DNA of 34,065 nt, from contig JAOZOT010000006.1 in assembly GCA_029933115.1 (NCBI GenBank), positions 1-34,065 on the forward strand, in the 5' to 3' direction. The first letter of the stretch is position 1. Every line of letters begins with the position of its first letter. This DNA is from Anaerolineae bacterium (GTDB taxonomy: Bacteria; Chloroflexota; Anaerolineae; E26-bin7). The notes under the pieces are model-generated. The model saw only the letters and a list, made by a program, of their open reading frames with translations, was not told the origin of the DNA and searched no databases. Below, in pieces: positions 8,416-18,100 of the stretch. The position numbers were made by a program, and so were the translations under genes.

Positions 8416-10512
8416 TCAGAGAGCAAAACAGTAATCTTCGACAGCAGCAAGTTCAAGGTACATCCAATCCTGCAGACAGCGATACCGGTCCTGGAGGTTC
8501 TTTTCTCTCTCCTGTAAAGCCTCTTCTACGTGAGAGGAGAGTTCAGCCAATTTCTTCTTGAGATTGGCCAGTTGCTTCTCATCGCTCGGATCAGCAGGCT
8601 GCATCTCGGCACTCTTAAGTTTGCCCCAGTTCTCGCGCAGCCGTCCGAGATAGTGATCTTCCAGCAACAGGTTCTTCCCCTCGCTATGCACACGGTGATA
8701 GTCACGCTCCTCTTCAAGCAGACGGTATAGACCGCTCAGGAGCGGATTATTGGGCGTGACTCGAAGCACTGCACTTACATCTTCTATAGCCTCCTCCAGC
8801 GTGGGCGAGTCGCCGATGGCTCGCAATCCCCGCTCAAAAGCCCTTTCCACGTCTTGGCCAGCTTGAACAATGCCTTCTACCTCTCTCTGCTCCGATGTCG
8901 GATCGCCATAAATCTGATCTAGCCAGGTGAGTATTTGCGTATCTTGTTTTGCCAGCGGATTCCGCAGGGACAACACTCTTGAGAACAGAGTCGAAGCTTC
9001 TTGGAAAGCTCCCTGCTCTTTCAGAAGACGTGCTTTTGTCAATGCCAGCCGATAGCCGGCTTCCTGCCACAGCCGAACTTTGACTGTTTTCCATCTTACT
9101 TCTCGTTCGCCTTCTACCTCTTTTCGCCAACTGTCTATCTTTTTGTCATCCAGCTCTTGCTCCACTTGGACGTCTGCCGGTCGGTCGAATTTGAGCATCA
9201 GTTCGCTACGCTCATATAAGGGCCTGATTTCTTCCCAGCGTTTTCCGGCCTGGTAGGCCAATTCAATTATTTGCCTAAGCCGGCTCAGGTGGAGGCGTTG
9301 AACAGGATCGTAGCCGTACTCCTTCTCCAGGTTCTTGATTTCATCCAGGGCCTTGTCCCATTGGGACTTGTACAATGCCTCCTTCATCGGGCGGAAAGGC
9401 GCTTCCACCACTGCGCGCCACAAGGCGCGATGGACGTTATCAAAGCCCGTCGGTTTACGGTCGCCCCACGCCTCAACCCGCAGGCGGAGCACATCGGCGG
9501 CTCGCAGAGCATCCTCAACTCTGTCCCGCTCCACAAACTTCAGGCTTGCAACATCCTCATAGACAGACTTGAACTCTTTCTCCAGTGTCTGGGATTCAGT
9601 TTGCCAGAGGTCAACCTGATGTCCCACGTCCCTCAAGAAATCTGACGCATCCAGGTAGCGCCGCTCCGGGGCAGGATGTAGAAGCCTAGACAAAATCTGG
9701 CGGGTGCCGAAGGAAAGTTGGGACCAGATCGGGTTTCTCTCCAGCGGCTCTTCTAACTGCCAGCCTGCTCCTCGCCGAAAGCGAGGCTCAACCCCCAGCA
9801 GCATCCGATGCCAGAGGATGCCAAAGCGAAACAGGTCCAGGGCAATTGTCCCGTGTGGGCCGGGAGAAGCCACTTTGGTCACGTTCCAATCCAAGACCGT
9901 CAGGCGACCGGGGGGAGACACCCGCCAATGGGTCAGTGCTTCCCGGTCGCCCTGCTTGAAATCGTATTCCTTTTGCCAGCGCAGGTCGGCCAGCTTGCGG
10001 TCGGCACAGGTAAGGCCGGCATCATGTAGGATAGCGAGCATCTCGGCATACTGGCGGGCTATCTCCAGGGCCAGCGGCTCCGGCAGACGCAGGTCTGGCG
10101 GGTAGTCCAGCAGCAGGTCGTGGGCGCCGATGCCGGTGACAAGCTCTTGGACCAGGGCGAGGAAAGTGATCCACCCACCCTCCAGGTATACATCCTGCCG
10201 CAGGTCGCTTTCATTGGCCGGGAAAAGGACACGGGGGAAGTAATGGGTTCCCTTACGCTGCTCTGCCTCGGCCAGGGTACGCAGGTTGCGCCACTCTCGC
10301 ACCAGGGCCTGGTGCCACCGCTCTTCCGCCCGGGCAACCTTGACAGCCACGTGCTGGATAGGATCCTCCGGGGCCTCCGGGTTCACACCCAGGAAGACAA
10401 CGGCGGTGGCTCCGCCGCCTAGCACTTTCTTCAGACGGTAGCGGTTTATACCCAGGCTCAGGGTGCGGCCGAGGAGGAAGTCCGGGGATACGTTTTGGTC
10501 AGTCACCACCAT
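8416..10512 (-). CDS. Divergent Ser/Thr protein-kinase-like protein with helical tail
   Basis: The 698-residue product has an N-terminal kinase fold (about 20-300). A glycine loop LGGGATAVVF (about 31-40), VAVK with Lys58, and a C-helix Glu73 (VREWRNL) are visible. The catalytic loop reads CADRKLAD instead of HRDxKxxN: Asp171 and Lys173 are kept and Asn is Asp176. The metal-binding motif is DWN (Asp208) instead of DFG, and no clear APE motif follows. Activity is therefore plausible but uncertain. The remaining ~390 residues are helical and TPR/coiled-coil-like (for example FQEASTLFSRVLSLRNPLA). There is no membrane helix. The start at 10512 is preferred because AGAGG lies eight bases before it; an ATG at 10533 lacks such a site. 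Expected substrates would be other cluster proteins. Confidence 0.8.
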   Translation of the reverse strand: MVVTDQNVSPDFLLGRTLSLGINRYRLKKVLGGGATAVVFLGVNPEAPEDPIQHVAVKVARAEERWHQALVREWRNLRTLAEAEQRKGTHYFPRVLFPANESDLRQDVYLEGGWITFLALVQELVTGIGAHDLLLDYPPDLRLPEPLALEIARQYAEMLAILHDAGLTCADRKLADLRWQKEYDFKQGDREALTHWRVSPPGRLTVLDWNVTKVASPGPHGTIALDLFRFGILWHRMLLGVEPRFRRGAGWQLEEPLERNPIWSQLSFGTRQILSRLLHPAPERRYLDASDFLRDVGHQVDLWQTESQTLEKEFKSVYEDVASLKFVERDRVEDALRAADVLRLRVEAWGDRKPTGFDNVHRALWRAVVEAPFRPMKEALYKSQWDKALDEIKNLEKEYGYDPVQRLHLSRLRQIIELAYQAGKRWEEIRPLYERSELMLKFDRPADVQVEQELDDKKIDSWRKEVEGEREVRWKTVKVRLWQEAGYRLALTKARLLKEQGAFQEASTLFSRVLSLRNPLAKQDTQILTWLDQIYGDPTSEQREVEGIVQAGQDVERAFERGLRAIGDSPTLEEAIEDVSAVLRVTPNNPLLSGLYRLLEEERDYHRVHSEGKNLLLEDHYLGRLRENWGKLKSAEMQPADPSDEKQLANLKKKLAELSSHVEEALQEREKNLQDRYRCLQDWMYLELAAVEDYCFAL

Positions 10513-10520
10513 ACTATTCG

Positions 10521-10525
10521 CCTCT
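10521..10525 (-). promoter_or_regulatory. Shine-Dalgarno site favouring start at 10512
   Basis: AGAGG on the minus strand, eight bases before ATG 10512. The alternative ATG at 10533, seven codons upstream, has no comparable site. Confidence 0.55.
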
Positions 10526-10548
10526 ATAACCATCAGAATAAATGGGCA

Positions 10549-11355
10549 TCATTTGATTATAACTTTCACAGCACACTTTACATCTGTCATAGAGTTCCCA
10601 TCTTTGCTAGCTGTAAAGAAAATGGGCAAAAGCCAATATTCGCCAGAGGGGGGATTATCCCATGTCTCTTCGATGAGCTTTTCTTTTATCGCCTTTCTCT
10701 CCCCCAAGCATATCCAGGATAAGGGGTTTTTTGTAGTTGGCTCCCCAGTGACATAACGAATTTCATAGTGGGTGTAGCCATCCAACTTACCTTTCAAACG
10801 TATCCGGATCGAAATATCTTCCGATTCCTTGAAACTAAACACAGAATTATGAGCAGGCAACTCGAAGTAGAAAGGCCCTTCACCTTCTCCGAAGCAGGGT
10901 GGGATTGGAGGAGGTGGGGGAGGTGGGGGGGGTGGGGGGGTGGGTGTTGGAGTAGGAGTGGGTGTATCGGTGGGGGTTGATGTAGGTGTAGGAGTGGGTG
11001 TATCGGTGGGGGTTAATGTAGGTGTAGGCGTAATGGTTGGGAGCATGGATATCCGTGACCCCTGGGTTGCTCGCACAATAGGCACAGATATGCCTTGCGA
11101 GGTCGAGAGAGAATATCCTATCACTGTGGGAGGCAAGATTAAGCCGAGCCCAACCCCCGCCAATAGCACTGCAAAAATCCCTCCAATTATCGCTGTCTTC
11201 CACTCATTTTCCAAGGTTTCCCAAAAGTTTTGGCGTTTGTAGAAGAAAACACCAATAATGGTCAACAGACTGACAAAGCCGGCTGAAAGCGTAACCCAAA
11301 GAAAATTCAAAATGTTACCAACGAGGAAGTTAGTAAACCATGTACCGATATTCAT
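10549..11355 (-). CDS. Two-helix membrane protein with Thr-Pro linker and C-terminal beta domain
   Basis: The 268-residue product has membrane helices near residues 14-38 and 55-78 with KRQNFWETLENEWK between them, then a Thr-Pro linker (about 106-138) ending in a run of prolines (about 138-152). A ~115-residue C-terminal domain follows, with FKESEDISIRIRLKGK and YTHYEIRYVTGE, likely an Ig-like beta sandwich. The linker is typical of Chloroflexota surface proteins, so the C-terminal domain is probably extracellular. The ATG is preceded by AAGGAG at about eleven bases. It starts 18 bases after the 709-aa membrane protein's stop. The architecture resembles the protein at 4378-5967: membrane helix, Pro-rich linker, beta domain. 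No enzyme motif is seen. Confidence 0.75.
   Translation of the reverse strand: MNIGTWFTNFLVGNILNFLWVTLSAGFVSLLTIIGVFFYKRQNFWETLENEWKTAIIGGIFAVLLAGVGLGLILPPTVIGYSLSTSQGISVPIVRATQGSRISMLPTITPTPTLTPTDTPTPTPTSTPTDTPTPTPTPTPPPPPPPPPPPIPPCFGEGEGPFYFELPAHNSVFSFKESEDISIRIRLKGKLDGYTHYEIRYVTGEPTTKNPLSWICLGERKAIKEKLIEETWDNPPSGEYWLLPIFFTASKDGNSMTDVKCAVKVIIK
10954..11025 (-). repeat. 36-bp tandem repeat encoding the Thr-Pro linker
   Basis: Two nearly identical 36-bp units (10954-10989 and 10990-11025, one visible difference) encode the Thr-Pro-Thr linker of the 268-aa protein. They lie beside a homopurine/homopyrimidine-like proline-codon tract at about 10908-10942. Such tracts are prone to length change by slippage. 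Confidence 0.8.
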
Positions 11356-11373
11356 GACCCTGCTTACTCCTTC

Positions 11374-13503
11374 TTAACGTACTTTGATAATGCTAATAAT
11401 CAAAATACCTTGGACCATGAGAGTGACAACAGAAAGGCCGATACTCAGCCGTATTTGAAGAGGTGTTCTTAGAGGTGATGTTGAGGGAGGTAATGTTGAG
11501 GTGGTTGATGCATTTCTCCACGCCAGATGTATTGGTGGGGATTCGCACCAGCCAGTCGTCACTTTCAGGTAGGCTGCGTTGGCCGTCTCCGCATCAAGGA
11601 GATATGGTAATCTGGCTGTAAAACCCAGTCTGTCTCTTGTTCCCTTGGCTGTTTCAACCATCTCCTGGAGTGGCTGCAAGTCAGGCTCCTCGAATCCGCG
11701 GCCGCTAGTAGGGGCGGGGACAAAGATCGTTTTCTGAGACGTAATCTGAGCTGACGGCAGAGGTGAACGTCCTATTTCGATGACAAAGATGGTATTAGGC
11801 TTGGTTTCCGTTTCGAAAATTTCGTAGGAATCGCCTTGAAGGGGCTTGCTGCGCCACCTTATAATTACAAGTAAGCGCGGTATCTTTTCTTCTACCCCCA
11901 CATCCTTAAACTCTTGCGGTATTTGGGCTTGATATACCTTCTTAGATATATCCTCATTTTCCTCCTGGCCTTCATTCTGATAGAGGCACTGTTGTACCAC
12001 GTAACTCATCCTATTATACATGCCTTCTCCAGTAAAACTTTCCGCTCTGTGCCCGTTCTCGTCATCCTGCGCGTAAATGGGATGCCCAGGATCTATATTT
12101 CCACACTTCCATGTGCAAAAAACGGCTCCGAGATCGCTTTGATTGGGAATCCCGTTGAAGTGGAAGGCGCTCACAGACCGCGCTATTACTTCATGCCAGA
12201 AGTTCTCTTCATCTCTCACCCCACCACTAACTTCAGGCAGTAGAGGATTATCTTGAGGGTCATAGATGACATCTCGATCAAGGTCGAACAGGAATTGTAC
12301 ATATAATGGGGGTAAGAGAGACGGTGGCTTCGTCAGTGGAATAGGGACAACAACTGCTGTTCCGGAATCGGATATCGAAGATAGGTTCAAGTGAAGCGAC
12401 TTAACTTGAACCAGCTTGTTGGTGATGCGCAGTTTACCTTTCACAAACCACCCTGGCGGTGTAGCGCTGTCACCCGGCATGAAACTCAACTGGGCATCAG
12501 GAGTTTCAGAGTCTAATTCAAAGCAAAGCGTGCCTGTCTGAAGCGATGGGCCGGATGAAGGTGAAGCAAGCACTTGTCCTTTCAGGCTTGAGAGAAGGGT
12601 CAGAAAGACCAGGGTTGTGGCCAGGACCAGCCCGGCAACAGATAAGGGGTCTAAGAACTCAAAGTGTAAATGTCTCCCTACCCAAAAACATTCTCCGGCC
12701 TTTACGGTGCTTGATGGCTGTTCGGAATCCGGGCCGAAGCATGGTTCGCCGTTTCTTTCCGGCTGTTCCTCCAGCCGATGCCCTTTTAAAGTTTTATCTT
12801 TTGGATCATGAACCAGATGAACCCACTTCTTGTCTGCCTCACGAGGCGGTTCCGAAGTCACCTGAATCACCTCACCCCGGCTCTCTAACTCAATGTATAA
12901 ATTCTCTTTCTCAATGGTACAGTCATCCCCCGCTTTCCAATCCTTCCCTTCAAAAGAGAGTTTTCCAATGTGTGGTTCATCACTCCTTAGGAAGCGAAGC
13001 TGGAAACCGTGGGATGACTCGGGTGGTTGAGCAGCGACCTCACCGGACTCCTTCTGCCTTCTGAACCACATGATTATTGGGATCGGTATCCATATGAGGC
13101 TGGCCAGTGCCAGAAGAATCTGGGTGCGTGCCAATGTTCTCAAGTAGTAAAGAAGGCTAGTCACTTCATCAGGCGACAACTGCCATTCGCTGACAGCGTC
13201 ACTTTTCACGACCTTTAGCACTTCTAATGGGTTCCGGGCGTGTAACCAGAGTATCCACCAACACGCGCAGGCGATGATAGAAAAAAACCAGGCCCAGTTA
13301 TGTGGCTGCTGTACCAATTCCCTAAATGAGCGTCTTGGAGGTAACAGCAAAGCAACGACCAGTCCAATGGAAAGAAAAAACGTTGCTACCCACAGAACTG
13401 GACCCCAGCCATCCCATACGCCACATTTGGCACACCAAAGGAGATGGGGGTTGTTCACCTGCATTTCTGAGAAGATTTGTGCCCAAGTAATTTGTCCACC
13501 CAT
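11374..13503 (-). CDS. Multi-pass membrane protein with possible FHA-like domain
   Basis: The 709-residue product has N-terminal membrane helices near 35-55, 70-88 and 127-147, another at about 287-306, and one at the C-terminus (about 684-705). Between the third and fourth lies a ~115-residue beta-rich region (about 166-284). Its end, with ERNGEPCFG, then VKAGECFWVGRHLHFEF, resembles the NG...GD.I.(I/L)G...F ending of forkhead-associated (FHA) phosphothreonine-binding domains, though the RxxS core of FHA is not obvious. The large loop at 310-680 contains DRDVIYDPQDN and many aromatic/beta segments. An N-terminal CAKC may bind metal. GGAGG precedes the ATG by seven bases. It sits 20 bases after the coiled-coil gene. 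FHA assignment is tentative; membrane topology is well supported. Confidence 0.75.
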   Translation of the reverse strand: MGGQITWAQIFSEMQVNNPHLLWCAKCGVWDGWGPVLWVATFFLSIGLVVALLLPPRRSFRELVQQPHNWAWFFSIIACACWWILWLHARNPLEVLKVVKSDAVSEWQLSPDEVTSLLYYLRTLARTQILLALASLIWIPIPIIMWFRRQKESGEVAAQPPESSHGFQLRFLRSDEPHIGKLSFEGKDWKAGDDCTIEKENLYIELESRGEVIQVTSEPPREADKKWVHLVHDPKDKTLKGHRLEEQPERNGEPCFGPDSEQPSSTVKAGECFWVGRHLHFEFLDPLSVAGLVLATTLVFLTLLSSLKGQVLASPSSGPSLQTGTLCFELDSETPDAQLSFMPGDSATPPGWFVKGKLRITNKLVQVKSLHLNLSSISDSGTAVVVPIPLTKPPSLLPPLYVQFLFDLDRDVIYDPQDNPLLPEVSGGVRDEENFWHEVIARSVSAFHFNGIPNQSDLGAVFCTWKCGNIDPGHPIYAQDDENGHRAESFTGEGMYNRMSYVVQQCLYQNEGQEENEDISKKVYQAQIPQEFKDVGVEEKIPRLLVIIRWRSKPLQGDSYEIFETETKPNTIFVIEIGRSPLPSAQITSQKTIFVPAPTSGRGFEEPDLQPLQEMVETAKGTRDRLGFTARLPYLLDAETANAAYLKVTTGWCESPPIHLAWRNASTTSTLPPSTSPLRTPLQIRLSIGLSVVTLMVQGILIISIIKVR

Positions 13504-13523
13504 TTATTCCTCCTCCCTGGCGT

Positions 13524-15116
13524 TCAAACTTTTTGACAACGCTCGACAATCTGTTGAGCCTTTTGATATACATCCTCAAACCCCGGCAGGTTTTGCGTTC
13601 GACCAAGTACGCTATCGGCAAGACGCCGGGCCGTCTCCAGATCACCATCCCATGAAGCGGCCTCAGCCTTGCGAAGCAAGGTGTTCCAATGCACCTTGAG
13701 CCAGGGGGAGAGGTACTCACGGGTTTTGTTCACCTCACGCAGGCGGGGAGCCAGACGGCCGGCCTCTATCACTAAATCCCAAGCTGCCTCCAGATCTTCA
13801 GGTCGCCGTTCTTTAGCTTCCTCCAAAAGTTGAAGAGCTCGCTCTTGCTGTTCCAATGCTGTACTAATCACTTTATCGTAGTAAGCCTGTAACTCCTCAC
13901 GCTCAGCAGATGGGAGAAATTCCAAAGACAACGCTTGCTCAATCCAATCCGCTGCTTGCTTAGGATCACCTGCTAATGTCTCCACCGCTTTCTCTTTATA
14001 CTCCTCTGCCTTGCGGCTGGCATATTCTTGGGCCAGGTTTGATAGATGGTTGATGGCCTCTTGAGCCGGCATGTTTCCCGTGAGCACCAGACCTTCGGCC
14101 TCCCATTCGAATCGGGGTAATTGCTTATGGCCTTCATGATACAGTCGTTCCAATTCGTCAATTATATCTTTAAAATTTCCCTGATTGACCTGAACAATCA
14201 GTGCCTCTACCTTACGATGTGCTTCGTTCCAATGCATTTTGGCTTCTTGAAGAAGCTCCTGGAACCCCTGCTCATTGGGATAGGTCTCGCTTGTATGACG
14301 GGCCAGGGCCATTGCTTCTTCATACCGGTCCAACAACATAAACGGTGAATGCCATAGTTTCTCCAGACGCTGACGAGTATTTTGCAGATGCAGGGACACT
14401 TCTCTGCGACGCTGATAGGCCTGCCAGCGCTCGGATAGGATTTCCAGCTCAAGGCGGTCGAGATCGCAGGCTATCAGTTCAGCTAATATGGCTTGTCCCC
14501 GGTCCAGATCAGCCTTATTTAATCCCTCAGGGCCTTTAGCGAAGAGACCCTCTAGCTCCCTCGTCAGCAATTCCGCATATATCTGGCGCTGTTTCTCAAT
14601 CTTTTGCCCTGTTTCTTCGACTGCCTTGAGTTGCTCCTCGTCGGCAAACTGGTGGGCCTTTTGCAGTGCATCCAGAGCTTCTTTAAACCGCTTTTCCTCA
14701 CTACAGGCGCGTACCTGGTTCATTAATCTTCGAAAACGACTAGACCTTGCGCTTATTGCTTTCTGGTAATGCTTCTCCCAGCGCTGGTTCAGAGCCTGGA
14801 CATCACTGGAGCCAATTTTATTTAAAGCTTCCAACGCCTGCTCAACAGAGGTCCTGTGTTCCTGCGATACCTTTACAGGTTGTAATTGGAGGACGCTTTC
14901 CACCATCTGAGACAGGGTCTGCACCCGTTGCTGGTGCAGAGTCTCAACTTTATCTTTCACTTCTCTTACGCGCTCAACCAAAGCGGGAGAGGGATCGGCG
15001 AAGTCCAGGGCCGCCTCAAGCTCTCGCCTGGCTTCCTCAAAACGATCTTGTTGGGCCAGCCAGATAGCCCGATCCAGGTAGTGAGTGACAACTTCTCGTC
15101 TCACTGCCTCTTTCAT
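13524..15116 (-). CDS. Coiled-coil/TPR-like protein, paralogue of the 1495-aa protein
   Basis: The 530-residue product is all-helical, without membrane segment or signal peptide. The opening THYLDRAIWLAQQDRFEEA looks TPR-like. Residues about 137-530 align colinearly with residues about 20-430 of the protein at 29286-33773; for instance TRQRLEKLWHSPFMLLDRYE (from 247) matches TRRQLETFWQAPSLMLNQYD (from 133), and DPKQAADWIEQALSLEFL matches HPEAAADWIKEALGFEYL. Its ATG overlaps the TGA of the giant tubulin fusion (ATGA at 15113-15116), so the two are likely translated together and the protein may bind the cytosolic tubulin-like domain. No catalytic motif is present. Confidence 0.8.
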   Translation of the reverse strand: MKEAVRREVVTHYLDRAIWLAQQDRFEEARRELEAALDFADPSPALVERVREVKDKVETLHQQRVQTLSQMVESVLQLQPVKVSQEHRTSVEQALEALNKIGSSDVQALNQRWEKHYQKAISARSSRFRRLMNQVRACSEEKRFKEALDALQKAHQFADEEQLKAVEETGQKIEKQRQIYAELLTRELEGLFAKGPEGLNKADLDRGQAILAELIACDLDRLELEILSERWQAYQRRREVSLHLQNTRQRLEKLWHSPFMLLDRYEEAMALARHTSETYPNEQGFQELLQEAKMHWNEAHRKVEALIVQVNQGNFKDIIDELERLYHEGHKQLPRFEWEAEGLVLTGNMPAQEAINHLSNLAQEYASRKAEEYKEKAVETLAGDPKQAADWIEQALSLEFLPSAEREELQAYYDKVISTALEQQERALQLLEEAKERRPEDLEAAWDLVIEAGRLAPRLREVNKTREYLSPWLKVHWNTLLRKAEAASWDGDLETARRLADSVLGRTQNLPGFEDVYQKAQQIVERCQKV

Positions 15117-18100
15117 CTACTCACCCCCTCCAGCTCATCCCGCACCACCAGGCGGGCGAAGGACCAGAAATCGTCTGCTCCAATTCGGGCCTCCCCGGCC
15201 AGGTCGGCTGGCTTCTGCGTCAAAAAGTCACGCAGAGTCTGGCTTGCCTGGGGGATATTGGCTGCTACCACTTCGGCCACCAGCCGGGCCAGTTCATCCG
15301 CGGAATACTGGTGCTGCACCACATCCGCGCGCGGATGGCCCAGCACAAAGCTCTGCATGGCCCGCACCACTAACGCCACCGGATCGTTCGGGCGGTCGCC
15401 CCGGGTCAGGGGTATCTCCTCCTGGTCGGGCAGCACCAGCACGTACCGCTCCCGCCATTCACCCCGCTCCTGGAAGCGACTACGTACTACCCACCCCAGG
15501 GCATAGGCCAGCACGAACTCCCGCGCCCGTTCCAGGTCTTCCAGGGCCGCCACAAAGTGAGGATGGAAAAGGCGCGGCGGCTCGTGCAGTTCGCCCAAGC
15601 GTTGCTCATAAGCTAAGGCGTGCCGCTCAGCGGCGAAGATATGGACAGGCTCTGGCTGCGAACGAACATCCCGCGCCCAGGAGATCTCACCCAAGCGGTG
15701 AGCATTCTTGTACTCCGTCTCCAAGCGGGCGACACAATCCAGCGCCGACAGGGGCAGGATATCCAGCGAGGTGATGAGAGCCGCGCTGTAGGGGTCGGTG
15801 GCATTGAGGCGTTGCACCTCTTCCCGCATATTGGCCACCAGTTGCACCTGCCGGGCAAAGGCATCGCGGCTGCGCACCGTCCGGTTCACCCACAGATAGC
15901 GATGGGGTTCCTGCTCGTGGGCCATGCCCACCCGCACTGTGGTCAGCGGCTCGGCCCAGGCTCGCGCTTCCTCGCTCTCCCGGCGTAGCAGCTTTTCATC
16001 CCGCCACAGGCCGCGCTCCTCATCGTCGAAGAAGGGGTCCAGCCGCAACTGCCAGACCTCCTGGCCGACAGCCTCGGCCAGGGCCAGCAGGCCGGCCAGG
16101 AACTGCTCCTGTCCCTGGGCGTCGGCAGTAAAGGTGATATCTTCCCAGTGGCGCAGGGCCAACTCCAGTCCGCCATCGGGCCGCTCCCGCCAGTAGAGCC
16201 GCTCCAGCCCCTCGCGGGTGAGGTAGGGAGCGAAGTAATCCCGGTACAGCAGGTTGAAGAACTCTTCATCCGCAAAGACCTGGCGCACCGATATGCGACG
16301 CATTTCCTCTCGCCGCTGCTGCTCCTGGGCCAACTGTTCCCGCAGCAAGTCCAGCAGCCCACGCCGGACCGGTTTTTGCCCCGGTGCACCGACTGGCGTC
16401 TGGCCCAGCAAGAAGTTAACACTCTGGGTCACCTGGGCCTGCACCTCGCCCACGATGCGTTCCTCCTGGCCGATGAGGTCGAGCAGCGCCTTGTGCCCGG
16501 CCTGCATCTCTGTGGGCACCTGACCGGCCAGGTATTCCGCCCGTTCCCGTGTCCGGCGCAGGGTGGCAGCCAGTTCATCCAGGAAGGCCAGGGTGTAGCC
16601 CAGCTTGCCGCTGCGGGCGGTGGTGATCTCATCCTCGGGCCGGCCGTTGAGCAGGCGCAGGACAGTGGCATTGAGCACCTGTCGGAAGTGGGTCAGGTGA
16701 TCTTTCACTCCATTAGGGGTCAGGCTGCGCCACTCCGGGGCCGGTCCTGCTCCCTGGGCCAGGTTGGCAACCAGGATGGTGGCGCCGCCGACCCCTTCAC
16801 CTCGCCCGGCCATCGTGCCCCGCAGAAAATGGTCGGCCATCACTGCTAACCCGTCGGGGTATTTATCCTGACAGAGGTCTGGCGAGAGAGTGATCTCCCG
16901 CCCCTTGAACTCTGGCCCGGCCAGGTACAGCACCAGCAGATCATGGGCAAAGCGTAGCTTGAGGCCGCGCGCCAGGTCACGCAGGGGCAGACGATAGGTG
17001 TAACCGCCCAGGGTGCTGACCACTGGCTCGCCCCGCTCCACCTGGACAGTGGCTGCCTGAGTGCGCAGATTGGCCCGCACCTCCTCCATCAGCCGGCTAC
17101 CCCGGTCAATGAAGGCTGTAATCAGGTCAGCCATCAGTGGGAACATCCCTCGCTCAGGTTCCAGGAGGGTCAGGGGGTACTGTGGCCGCTGACCGTCGAA
17201 GATAAATATCTCATCAAAGACGGACCATTCGATGTAGCCATTGAAGACCTCGTCGCGGCTCTCCTGATTATAGGTCATCGGGAAGGGTCTTCCTCGGGCC
17301 AGCAGAAAGCGTCCCAGTTCACGCAGGGTGGCCATGCTGTTCAGTGTCAACTGGGGCGAGCGAGTATGGACTACGAAAGCATTGTCGGTGGCCAGGAAAG
17401 CGGTGACGACAGCAGCGGCGTTCTCGCCTGTCACCTGTGTTGCCCGGCGAACCAGGTAGGCCACGTCGGCCAGGGTTCCGCTGCCAAAGCCACCGGCCAG
17501 CGAACCCACAATGATCACCCGGGCCTGCTCCTGGTACAACACCCGGCGCACGGCCTGGCTGAGGGTCTGCCACAGGCGAGAGGCCTCCCCCTGGTGAACG
17601 TCGTGGAAGACGACCGCCCGGCCCACAGGCCGTCGCTGGTGAGTGGTGCGGCGTACATCCATCTGGGCATCAGGCAGATGGCGAACGCGGGTGTATTCCT
17701 CAGCTGGGAACCAGCCTTGCATCTCCGGCTCAGCCTCTGGATCCTGGGCCATCCGCCGGATGAGGTCGCGCAGGTCTTCGCCCATAACCAGTTGCTCCTC
17801 ATCGCTAAGACTGACCCCGGCAAACTGCACCGTCAACTCCTGGCCCTGGACTATCTCCTGGGGAGCCGTATCCAAGAGCAACAGTTGCACCTGTTCTCGC
17901 CACTGCCCGGCTCCGGCATCCAACAGGTTCTTCTTGAGATGGGTCAGCACCCAGCGCCCGGTTCCGCCCAGACCGATGACCAACGTAGGGGCCGGGTCCC
18001 ATTCCGGGGGGAGACCCCGCCAGTGGGCTAGAAACTGCACCGGCCGGCGTGGTTCAGGTCGTCCACCCAGCGGGGGCAACGGGATCGGTGGTGACACTGC

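Noticed and set aside
13410..13450. Zinc ribbon at CAKC in the 709-aa membrane protein
   Set aside because: Only one CxxC pair is present; no second pair lies near it, so I note the cysteines without calling a domain.
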